A DNA stretch of 64,000 nt from Paraburkholderia megapolitana (GTDB lineage Bacteria > Pseudomonadota > Gammaproteobacteria > Burkholderiales > Burkholderiaceae): contig NZ_CP041745.1 in NCBI RefSeq assembly GCF_007556815.1, positions 2,271,001-2,335,000 of the forward strand, given 5' to 3'. Under the pieces are notes generated by a model that ran no database searches, was not told where the DNA came from, and saw only the letters and a list, made by a program, of their open reading frames with translations. Of the stretch, positions 9,296 to 19,141 are shown piece after piece; position 1 is the first letter of the stretch; every line of letters starts with the position of its first letter. The position numbers were made by a program, and so were the translations under genes.

Positions 9296-10197
9296 ATGAA
9301 GAGCTTTAAAGGGAAAGTGGCGGCGTTGACCGGTGCGGGCTCGGGCATGGGCCGCAGTCTCGCCGTCGAACTGGCGCGGCGCGGCTGCGATCTCGCGTTG
9401 AGCGACATCAACGAAGCCGGGCTCGCCGAGACGCTGAAGGCTTGCGCCACGTATGGCGTACACGTGACCACGCAACGGCTCGACGTCGCCGATCGCGCGG
9501 CGGTATTCGCGTGGGCGGCGCGGTCAGCGCAAACGCACGGACGCATCAACCTGATTTTCAACAACGCAGGCGTGGCGCTGGCCGCCCCTGCCGAGACCGC
9601 GAAAATCGAAGACTTCGAATGGATCATGGGCATCAACTTCTGGGGCGTGGTGCACGGTACGCAGGCGTTCCTGCCGTACCTGCGCGCGTCGGGAGAGGGT
9701 CACGTCATCAACACATCGAGCCTGTTCGGCCTGATCGCAATGCCCACGCAGAGCACCTACAACGCGAGCAAGTTCGCGGTGCGCGGCTATACCGAAGCGC
9801 TACGCATGGAGCTTGAACTCGAGGGCGCTCCCGTCAGCGCGACCTGCGTCCATCCGGGCGGTGTCGCGACCAACATCGCGACGGCATCGCGCGTCGACGA
9901 CAGCATCAAGAAGTTGACGGGACAGGATGCGGACGCGCACCGGCGCCAGGCCAACCGGTTGATCAACGCGACGCAACCCGACGATGCCGCACGCCAGATA
10001 CTCGCCGGCGTCGAACGCAACGCGCGACGCGTGCTGATCGGCCAGGATGCACGGCGCGTGGACCTCATCGCGCGCGTGCTGGGTTCCGCGTACCAGCGGT
10101 ACGTGCTGCGCTTTCACCGCAAGCTGATGAAGCGCCGCGGCCAGTCTCACACGGCGCGTCCCGCGTCGACCGCTCTTCCCTCCCGCAAGGACATCGC

Positions 10198-10201
<4 letters not shown>
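9296..10201 (+). CDS. Short-chain dehydrogenase/reductase
   Basis: A 301-residue classical SDR: nucleotide-binding TGAGSGMG near residue 13, NNAG at the end of strand 4, catalytic Ser in NTSS and the YNASK pair. The C-terminal extension (RRVLIGQDARRVDLIARVL and a basic tail) is common in SDRs linked to lipid or ketone metabolism. It is the first gene of a three-gene operon; its stop overlaps the ATG of the monooxygenase gene as ATGA. Next to a Baeyer-Villiger enzyme, the likely job is oxidising a secondary alcohol to a ketone, or the reverse. The substrate is unknown. Confidence 0.92.
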
Positions 10202-11780
<1,579 letters not shown>

Positions 11781-11784
<4 letters not shown>

Positions 11785-12767
11785 CGGTCGTGATGCTGGG
11801 CTTGATCGCCGCGGCTGCGATCTGCATTTTTGTAGCCGTCGGGCTCATGGTGTTTTCAGCCTACGTCGCACGTCGCGTCGAACAGGCGGTTCCTCCACGG
11901 GGCAAATTCGTGGATATTGGTGCCGACCGGATTCACTATGTCGACCGCGGCAACGGCCCACCGCTCGTATTCATTCACGGCTTGAGCGGACAGCTGCACA
12001 ACTTCGCGTATCTGCCGCTACGGGACCTTGAACAGACACATCGCGTGATCGTGCTGGACCGACCCGGCTCCGGCTACTCCGTTCGCGGTGCGGGTTCGTC
12101 GGCGGGGATTACCGCGCAGGCGCAGACCATCGCGCGGTTTATCGAAGTGCTTGGACTCTACAAGCCGACGATCGTCGGTCATTCGCTGGGCGGTGCGATT
12201 GCACTCGCGCTCGGGTTGAACCATCCGCGCAGTGTCGGCCGTCTCGCGCTGATCGCACCGCTCACGCATATGATCGAGCCGCCTCGGGTATTTACTCAAC
12301 TGGTGATCCCGTCGTCGTGGGTGCGCGGCATCGTGTCGGTCACGCTTGCCGTGCCGCTCGGTATCCGCAACGGTCCCGCGGCGTTGAAGGCCGTGTTCGC
12401 TCCCGAGGCGGCGCCGAAAGACTTCGCGATGAAAGGCGGCGGCCTGCTGGGTTTGCGCCCGCGCGGTTTCCGTGCGGCATCGTCGGACCTCGTGGCGGTG
12501 AACGACGACCTGCCCGCGCAGGAACGTCGTTACCCGACGCTGCGCGTGCCGGTCGATGTGCTGTATGGCCGCGGCGATGAGATTCTCGACTGGCGTCATC
12601 ACGGCGAAGCGCTAACGCGCAAGGTGGACCACGCGACGCTGCATCTGGTGGATGGTGGTCACATGCTACCGATCACGCAGCCTGAAATGACGATGGAATG
12701 GCTACGCACGCTGGTGACCGTGCCGACGACGACACAGGCGTCTCACGCGACTACCACTAACGCGTAA
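11781..12767 (+). CDS. Membrane-anchored alpha/beta hydrolase
   Basis: A 328-residue hydrolase. Residues 1-30 form one hydrophobic helix that should anchor the protein with the catalytic domain outside the cytoplasm. The oxyanion region FIHGLSGQ, elbow GHSLGG, acid in LYGRGDEILD and histidine in VDGGHMLP give a full triad. It starts inside the stop of the monooxygenase gene (ATGA). By position it should hydrolyse an ester or lactone made by that enzyme, as the LipR partner does in the mymA-type clusters. Epoxide hydrolase-like activity cannot be excluded from sequence alone. Confidence 0.88.
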
Positions 12768-12812
12768 CGTCCGGGACGCCGCAGCACGACTCATCCTTCG
12801 GCCGCTCGCAAC

Positions 12813-14807
12813 TCACATCGTCTTGCCACGATCGCGCACCGGCGCATCCTCATCGATACGCAGCAACCGCCCCGCATTGGCGATCACGATAAACGTCCCG
12901 ACGTTATGCAGGATCGCCACCCACACCGCACCGAGCACACCGAACGCGGCGAGCGCGATGATCTCGACGGTCCAGATCAGGCCGATCGCCGCATTGATCG
13001 TCGCTGTACTGCGGCAGCGACGGCCAAGACGGATGCACATCGGAATACGCCTTAGATCGTCGCCAAGCAGCACGATATCGGCCGACGCCACCGCAATATC
13101 GATCCCCCGCTCGCCCATCGCGATGCTCGTCGCGCCGGCCTTGATCGCGAGCACGTCGTTCAGCCCGTCGCCGACCACCAGCGGATGGTGCCCGGCTTCG
13201 AGTTCGTGCATCACGTAGTCGAGTTTGTCGTGCGGCAGCGCCTGCGAGACGACGATATCGATCCCGACCTGCGCGGCGAGTTTGTGTGCCACCGCATCGC
13301 GATCGCCGGTCAGCAAGGTTTGTCGTTCGAGACCGAGTTCGCGCAGGCTCGCGAGCGCATCGGCGGCTTCCGCGCGCAACGCATCGGCGAAACCGAACCA
13401 CGCGAGCAGTTTCCCGTTCAACGCGAGTCCGACACAAGGTCCGTCGATCTCGTCCGGCGGCGGTTGCAACGGGTTGACGTGCTCCGCAAGCAGATCCGCG
13501 CGTCCGAGCGCCGCTAGACCTTCGGGTGTCTCAGCGACCACACCGAGTCCACGCAACTCGCGGGTCCGCTCGTAGGGCGTTACATCGTGCCCGGCCGCTG
13601 CCGCGTAGCGCGCGAGCGCGCGGCTCACCGGATGCGCGCTGCCCGCCCCCAGCCGCGCGGCCAGCCCGACCGCTTGCGCGGTATCGACGCCGGGCTGCGC
13701 GAACACTTTCGACACATGCAGTTCGCCATGCGTCAGCGTGCCCGTCTTGTCGATCACCAGCGAATCGATTTCGGCGATCCTGTCGAGAAACGCCGCGTTC
13801 CTGAACAACACGCCGTGCCGCGCACCGACCGCAATCCCCGCGATCGCCGTAGACGGCGCGGCGAGCACGAGCGCGCACGGACACGCGGCAACGATCACAG
13901 CCAGCATCGCTGACGAATCGGCCGACGTGAACCAGACAATCGCCGCAATCAGCAGCACGAGCGCGAGATAAGCACCCATGTAGCGCTCGAGCACCTGCGT
14001 AATCGGTGGCTTGACCTGCTCGGCTCGCTGCAGCAGTTCGATGATCTTGCCGAGCGTCGATTGGGCGCCGGCATGGGTGACCTCGATGCGCAGCGGGCCG
14101 TCCAGATTCATCGCACCGCCGAACACCGCAATCCCTTCATCGACGTCGAGCGGCAACGACTCGCCGGTAATCGGTCCGTTGTCGACACTGGACCGGCCGC
14201 GCTGCACGACGCCGTCGGCGGGAATCCGCGCACCGGCTGCGACCTCGACCAGATCGCCCGCGCGGATCGCTTCGTAGGCCACTTCCTCGATCGAGCCGTC
14301 GGCACGCACGCGTCGCACCTTGCCCGATGTCAACCGGCCGAGCGCGCGAATCGCTTCCTGCGAGCCGAGTACGCTGCGTTCTTCGAGCGCATGGCCGAAG
14401 GTCATCACGATCGGTAGCAACGCCGCGGTCGTCATGTCGCCGATCGCCCACGCGGCGAGCATCGCGAGCGCAATCAGGCGGTCGGTGACGCCGTGCAGAC
14501 TGGGCGATTTCAGGCTGTGCCATGCACCCGCGAACACCGGCCCGGCGACCAGCAGCGATGCGAGTCCTGCAAGAATCTCAGCGAGTTGCGCACCGTCCGG
14601 CACGAGATAGCGCCACGCCAGCGACAGCACCAGCAGCCCACCGGCGAGCAGCGCCAGTGCGATCTGTCGCGTCACTGCGCGCCGTTCGGCCGCGGACAGT
14701 GCGATCGAAGGTTGGTTGTCGTCCGCGTGGTTGTCCACGTTGTCGCCTGCGTCCAGCGTGGCGGCATCGCCCAGCGCGCTTTCAACGGACTCGCTCTGCA
14801 CGTTCAT
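12813..14807 (-). CDS. P1B-type heavy-metal-translocating ATPase without HMA domain
   Basis: A 664-residue ATP-driven metal exporter. Visible landmarks are the TGES actuator loop, CPC in the metal-binding membrane helix (AACPCALVLAAP), the phosphorylated Asp in DKTGTLTHGE, the HP pair in SAHPVSRALARY, and the GDGLND hinge. The last membrane helix reads LHNVGTFIVIANAGRLLR. The usual N-terminal CxxC metal-binding domain is missing; the N-terminus is short and acidic. The metal is uncertain: CPC fits Zn/Cd/Pb, Co or Cu classes. It is the last gene of a run of three SPFH genes and starts inside the stop of the preceding one, so it is translated with them. Confidence 0.9.
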   Translation of the reverse strand: MNVQSESVESALGDAATLDAGDNVDNHADDNQPSIALSAAERRAVTRQIALALLAGGLLVLSLAWRYLVPDGAQLAEILAGLASLLVAGPVFAGAWHSLKSPSLHGVTDRLIALAMLAAWAIGDMTTAALLPIVMTFGHALEERSVLGSQEAIRALGRLTSGKVRRVRADGSIEEVAYEAIRAGDLVEVAAGARIPADGVVQRGRSSVDNGPITGESLPLDVDEGIAVFGGAMNLDGPLRIEVTHAGAQSTLGKIIELLQRAEQVKPPITQVLERYMGAYLALVLLIAAIVWFTSADSSAMLAVIVAACPCALVLAAPSTAIAGIAVGARHGVLFRNAAFLDRIAEIDSLVIDKTGTLTHGELHVSKVFAQPGVDTAQAVGLAARLGAGSAHPVSRALARYAAAAGHDVTPYERTRELRGLGVVAETPEGLAALGRADLLAEHVNPLQPPPDEIDGPCVGLALNGKLLAWFGFADALRAEAADALASLRELGLERQTLLTGDRDAVAHKLAAQVGIDIVVSQALPHDKLDYVMHELEAGHHPLVVGDGLNDVLAIKAGATSIAMGERGIDIAVASADIVLLGDDLRRIPMCIRLGRRCRSTATINAAIGLIWTVEIIALAAFGVLGAVWVAILHNVGTFIVIANAGRLLRIDEDAPVRDRGKTM

Positions 14808-15946
14808 TGAATTTTCCCCGGCAGCACCAGATTCGATGCGTCGTGCGGATCGATCGTCGTTACGCGCCCCGCCTTCGACAAGATCTGCTGGATGCGCTCG
14901 CGATAAGCGCGCGCCGGCAGGCCCGGGTCGCGCTCGCTATCGAGCGGCGTTTCGAGTTGCAGGATCGTGGTGGTCTCGGCCTGCGCGGTGCCGACGCGTT
15001 CAGTGGCGTTGGCCTGAGCGTTCTGCAAGGTTTGATCGGCGGTCTGCTGCGCGTTCTGGCGTATCGTTTCGGCGGCTGTGCGGGCTTCGGCGATATTCCG
15101 GTCGGCGGTTTGCAGCGAGGTCAGCACGGCGTTGAAGGCATCGACGGCTGTGGCCGGGAACGACGCCTGTACGTCCATGCGCGCCACCTCGATACCGAGG
15201 CCCGCGTGTTGCGCCGCCAACGCGTCGAGATGGCGCTGCACGGCCTGCGCGATATCGCTGCGCAGCCGCTCGCGTTTCGCGGCCATCTGCGCATCCACCG
15301 ACAACCGCTCGGGGCGCGCCACGAGAATCGCATCGAGATTGCGCGCGGCCGTTACTTCGACGACCGCGGCCGCAACGATCCGCTCGAGCGCCGCGTCGAG
15401 CCGCTCTTTCTGCAACACATAGGCATACGGGTCGGTCACGCGGTAATAGAGCGTCGCACTCAACTGGACGATACCGTTGTCGCCGGTCAGCACGTAGCCG
15501 GACCCGGCCAGTGCATCGGACAACACCGGTTTGCGCTCGAGCAGCGCTGTTTCGTCGTCGGTATGCGCAGCATCCGCCGCATCGGCTTCAAGTGACGTCG
15601 CAGGTGCGGCCAACTCGGCCGCGGTCGGATCGAAGGCCTTCGCGCGTGGGTCGCGTTCGAGCGACGTAACGCGCTGCTCGAGCACGCGTGCGCTGCCCGG
15701 TATCAGCAGCACGCTTTCGAACGGCCGCGGCCATGCGACCAGCAAGCCTGCGTCCTGAGTCCGCACGAAGGCACCGAAACGCATGACGACTGCGCGGCTG
15801 TCGGCGGGAATGCGCCGGATGTTCGACGCGGCCCACATGCACGCGGCCAGCACCGTGATCGCCGCAATGAACCAGAACGCGACGCGCACCGCCTGGGCGC
15901 CCGGTCCGAGCGACGGAGTGTTGGCGGTCTCGGTGGTCGTATTCAT
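14804..15946 (-). CDS. SPFH-domain membrane protein, HflK-like (third of three)
   Basis: A 380-residue protein with one N-terminal membrane helix (about residues 22-43), then a prohibitin/SPFH domain starting IPADSRAVVMRFGAF and a long alanine/glutamine-rich helix (residues about 280-340) typical of stomatin-like oligomers. HflK/HflC proteins form cages around membrane proteases such as FtsH. The segment from about 95 to 150 is a low-similarity insert. It overlaps the genes on both sides by 4 nt. Being coupled to a metal ATPase is not the standard hflX-hflK-hflC context, so I do not use those symbols. Confidence 0.82.
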   Translation of the reverse strand: MNTTTETANTPSLGPGAQAVRVAFWFIAAITVLAACMWAASNIRRIPADSRAVVMRFGAFVRTQDAGLLVAWPRPFESVLLIPGSARVLEQRVTSLERDPRAKAFDPTAAELAAPATSLEADAADAAHTDDETALLERKPVLSDALAGSGYVLTGDNGIVQLSATLYYRVTDPYAYVLQKERLDAALERIVAAAVVEVTAARNLDAILVARPERLSVDAQMAAKRERLRSDIAQAVQRHLDALAAQHAGLGIEVARMDVQASFPATAVDAFNAVLTSLQTADRNIAEARTAAETIRQNAQQTADQTLQNAQANATERVGTAQAETTTILQLETPLDSERDPGLPARAYRERIQQILSKAGRVTTIDPHDASNLVLPGKIQ

Positions 15947-16986
15947 GGCGTACGTTTGCCGTTCTTCGCCGGCGGTGGTGCACCGACACCGACGCCGAGG
16001 CCACCGGGCCCCTGCACCAGCACGTTGAACGGCGCCGCATCGGTGCGCAGGATCAGGTTCGTGTTCGCGCCGATCACCGAGTTCAGCGTATCGAGCGAGC
16101 GCAACATCGTGTAGAGATGCGGGTCGCCCGCGTAGCTCTTGCCGTAGATCGCTGCCGCATCCTTGCGCGACGACGCTTCGATTTCCGCGGCCTTCACATT
16201 CGCATCGGCGATCGCGATGCGTGCGTCGCGATCGGCGTCCGAGCGAATCTGCGCCGCTTCGCGACGACCATCCGCGGTGCGTTGTGCGGCTACCGTCTCG
16301 CGTTCCGCGCGCATGCGCTCGACGGTTGCCGACAAGGTGACCGCCGGCAAGGTCAGTCGCTCGAGGCCGACCTGCTCGACGTGCACGCCATAGGCCGCGT
16401 AGACCTGTGCGTCGACCTGCCGGCGCAACTCTTCTTCGAAAGCGGCGATACGCACCTGGCCCGGATCGGTATTCACGAGCGACGCGAGATCGAAATCAGC
16501 CGAGGTGGTTTGCAGCGCGGAGCCGAGCAACGAGCGGATCTGGCGCGCGGCTTCGTCGGGTTCGTTGCGCACGGCGCGCACAAACCGGCCGACGTCGTTC
16601 GCGTTGGCCGGCACGCGCCACGCAACGTACGCCTGCACGATGATGCGCAGGCCATCGCGCGTGCCGACGTCCTGCATGCCGCTCGACGTCGTATGCAAGC
16701 GCAGATCGACCGCTTCGGCCGCTTCGATCGGCGCGGGCAACCGCCACGCGAGCCCTGGTTGGAGCAACACGCGTACCGGTTCGCCGAAGCGCGTGACGAC
16801 CGTCGCTTCGCCCGCCTGCACCTGGATGAAACTCGCGACCGCGAACGCCGCGGCGACGCAGAGCACGCACAGCGCGATGCGCCAGTAGTAGCCGCCCCCA
16901 CCCGCCGATGCGCTGCCGTGATCGTGATCGTCGTCAGCGCCGTGATGGTGGTGATGACCGTGTGCATGCGAATGATGAAGACTCAC
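15943..16986 (-). CDS. SPFH-domain protein with His-rich N-terminus, HflC-like (second of three)
   Basis: A 347-residue protein started by GTG with GGGAG 6 nt upstream. The first 25 residues are packed with His and Asp (HAHGHHHHHGADDDHDHG), which would bind Zn, Ni, Co or Cu. One membrane helix (about 36-54) and an SPFH domain follow (VVTRFGEPVRVLLQPGLAWR), then an Ala/Glu/Arg-rich coiled coil and a Pro/Gly tail. If the N-terminus faces the cytoplasm it could supply the metal-binding function that the downstream P1B ATPase lacks (inference). It is 62 nt from the upstream SPFH gene and overlaps the downstream one as ATGA. Confidence 0.82.
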   Translation of the reverse strand: MSLHHSHAHGHHHHHGADDDHDHGSASAGGGGYYWRIALCVLCVAAAFAVASFIQVQAGEATVVTRFGEPVRVLLQPGLAWRLPAPIEAAEAVDLRLHTTSSGMQDVGTRDGLRIIVQAYVAWRVPANANDVGRFVRAVRNEPDEAARQIRSLLGSALQTTSADFDLASLVNTDPGQVRIAAFEEELRRQVDAQVYAAYGVHVEQVGLERLTLPAVTLSATVERMRAERETVAAQRTADGRREAAQIRSDADRDARIAIADANVKAAEIEASSRKDAAAIYGKSYAGDPHLYTMLRSLDTLNSVIGANTNLILRTDAAPFNVLVQGPGGLGVGVGAPPPAKNGKRTP

Positions 16987-17048
16987 GATATCTCCCGATG
17001 CAACGCTGTGTGCAGCAGAACTGTCTGTGTCGATGAGCGGCGCATGTG

Positions 17049-18977
17049 TCAGTAGATCCTGTGTTTGCCGGCTGCGTCTGCGGCAGCGGTGGCAGCGGCC
17101 GGGCCGTACGGCCGCAGGTCGAGCGTCGCGCGATTGCCGTCCATCAGCCGGTCGTCGATGATCGTCACGTGCGCATTCAGCAGGCCCTTCTGCAAGCCAT
17201 GCAGGTAGTACTCGAACGCGAACGCCGGACCGCCCACCTGAGCCGCCGCCATGTCGGCGCTGAAACTGGTCTGCTGTACCCGCGCGGCAGACGTAATCTC
17301 TGCGGCCTCCGCATCCGCTCGCGCGGTGGCCGAATGGGCCTGTTGCTGTGCCTCGCCAAGCGCTTGCGCTGAGGCACCGCTCGCCTGCGCGACACTCGCC
17401 TGAGCGAGAATCTGCGCTGCCTGCACACTGTGGTACGCGACCGATGCGCCCGCCGGCGGATGCACGCTCTCGATGATCACCGCGACCACATCGATACCGC
17501 TTCTCGCGCTGTCGAGTTGCGCCTGGATCGCGTGCTTCACGCTATCGGCCATGGCGGTCTGACGTGTTTCGAGCAGCGATTCGAGCGTATGCGACGCGAG
17601 GTAGCGCACCACCTCGCGATTGGCAATCGCGCGTACCGTGTCCGGCACATCGGCGACGCGATACAACGCCGCGCGCGCAGCCGCATCGGACAAACCGATC
17701 CGGTAATCGAGCCGCACATCGGCGTTCACCGTCTGAAAGTTCTGCCGGTCGCCGCTTCCGCCCGCGATCACCTGGCTCGTCTCGCCCTGGTGCGCGACGT
17801 CCCACAGACGGTTGAACACTTCGGGTGTGCGAGCATCGGCGGGAACGCGCGGCGCGGCGATGCTGCTGTCCGCCAGCGAACCGGAGACGACGACCTGGTG
17901 AACCGCGCCGTTATCGATCGTGCGGGTCGTACCGAACGGCCACGGCAACCCGACATGCAAACCGGGTTGCCAGACCGATACTGGTGCGCCAAAGCGCTCG
18001 TAGACCGCGCGCTGATCGGGACCGAGGATCGCGATGCCGGTGAGCAGCCATGCGCACACGCCGACCGTGACGCACGCTGCGGGCAGCAGGCGCACGAAGC
18101 TCAGCAACACCCAGTTCTGCCGGAGATCGATACCGTAACGCTTGCGTAACTCGGTGCTGAAACGCGCGAGCGGCGAAGGCCGCCAGCGCAGCAGGCTTGC
18201 CAGCAGACTGTCGGGTATGCCGGCATCGCCTTCGCGTGTACGTGGCGGAGCGAACCATGAGAGCACCGCGCGCAGTGCGAATTCGATCGCGATTGCCGCA
18301 CTGAAAGCCGCCGCGATGCGCAGCGGCCAGCGCGAGGAAACGTTCGCGTAAGCAAGCCATGCCGACGATGCAGCAGCCACGAGCGCAACCGCAAGCGCCA
18401 CGCGCAGCACATTGGCCAGCGACGCCGATGCGCGCCCGCGCTCGGCACGCATCGACTGGAACAGCTCGGCGACGAGCGTGCCGAAGGCCAGCGCCAGCGC
18501 GGCAACGGCGAGCACGAGCGCCGCCTCAGGCGGTTGCAGGGCCGCTGCAAGAACCAGCCGGATCGGCGGATTCCACGCAAGCCACGCCATATAGACCGAG
18601 AGCGCCGCGCATGCCAGCACGGCCAGAGGTTGCCAGCGGATCGCACGCAAGGCCGCGCGTACGGCAGCGCCGATAGCGGTCCACCAGGAAAGTCGCCAGA
18701 TAGAGAGAGAACGTGGCAGCGGCAGCGGATCGTGCGCATCACCCACGTCGGCCACGCCGAGATTCGCCAGTCGCGCGGCAAGCGCAACCGCCAGCACGTT
18801 GAACCATGCGCTCGATAGCGCAGCACACCAGCGGGTATCGAACCAGACGCCCTGCACAAACAGCAGACCGCCGAGCAATACCGCCAGCGCCAGGCTGATC
18901 GATGTCATCCGCGCAGCGCCAACCGTATCGCTGTGCGTGTGCTCGTTGTCGCCTTGCAACTCATGCGGCATGGACAT
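17049..18977 (-). CDS. Large HflK-like SPFH protein with multi-helix N-terminal membrane region (first of three)
   Basis: A 642-residue protein. Residues about 25-320 hold roughly six to seven hydrophobic helices; an SPFH domain then starts near residue 325 (ILGPDQRAVYERFGAPVSVW) and ends in an Ala/Gln-rich helix. Ordinary HflK has a single helix, so the membrane part is an expansion. It is the promoter-proximal gene of the SPFH-SPFH-SPFH-ATPase operon. Two ATGs lie close together; the one at 18971 has GGGGA at better spacing than the one at 18977, so the start is uncertain by two codons. Confidence 0.8.
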   Translation of the reverse strand: MSMPHELQGDNEHTHSDTVGAARMTSISLALAVLLGGLLFVQGVWFDTRWCAALSSAWFNVLAVALAARLANLGVADVGDAHDPLPLPRSLSIWRLSWWTAIGAAVRAALRAIRWQPLAVLACAALSVYMAWLAWNPPIRLVLAAALQPPEAALVLAVAALALAFGTLVAELFQSMRAERGRASASLANVLRVALAVALVAAASSAWLAYANVSSRWPLRIAAAFSAAIAIEFALRAVLSWFAPPRTREGDAGIPDSLLASLLRWRPSPLARFSTELRKRYGIDLRQNWVLLSFVRLLPAACVTVGVCAWLLTGIAILGPDQRAVYERFGAPVSVWQPGLHVGLPWPFGTTRTIDNGAVHQVVVSGSLADSSIAAPRVPADARTPEVFNRLWDVAHQGETSQVIAGGSGDRQNFQTVNADVRLDYRIGLSDAAARAALYRVADVPDTVRAIANREVVRYLASHTLESLLETRQTAMADSVKHAIQAQLDSARSGIDVVAVIIESVHPPAGASVAYHSVQAAQILAQASVAQASGASAQALGEAQQQAHSATARADAEAAEITSAARVQQTSFSADMAAAQVGGPAFAFEYYLHGLQKGLLNAHVTIIDDRLMDGNRATLDLRPYGPAAATAAADAAGKHRIY

Positions 18978-19097
18978 CCCCGGTGGGCTTCACCTGACCG
19001 GTACTGTCTGTATGTTGCTTGTCAGGATTGATTGGGCATCGCCTGTGGCAGGCGAGCCGAATTTAGCGTGCCGGAGTGCGAAACTCAAGCAAATCGT

Positions 19098-19127
19098 GCG
19101 GGCTCCGTTCGAGCGACGGGAGCCCGC
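19098..19127 (-). terminator. Hairpin downstream of the GH92 gene
   Basis: GCGGGCTCC and GGAGCCCGC form a perfect 9-bp GC-rich stem with a 12-nt loop just past the GH92 stop. The following minus-strand bases (ACGATTTG) give only a weak U-tract, so the terminator is likely but not strong. Confidence 0.5.
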
Positions 19128-19141
19128 GGTCGTAGCAACGC

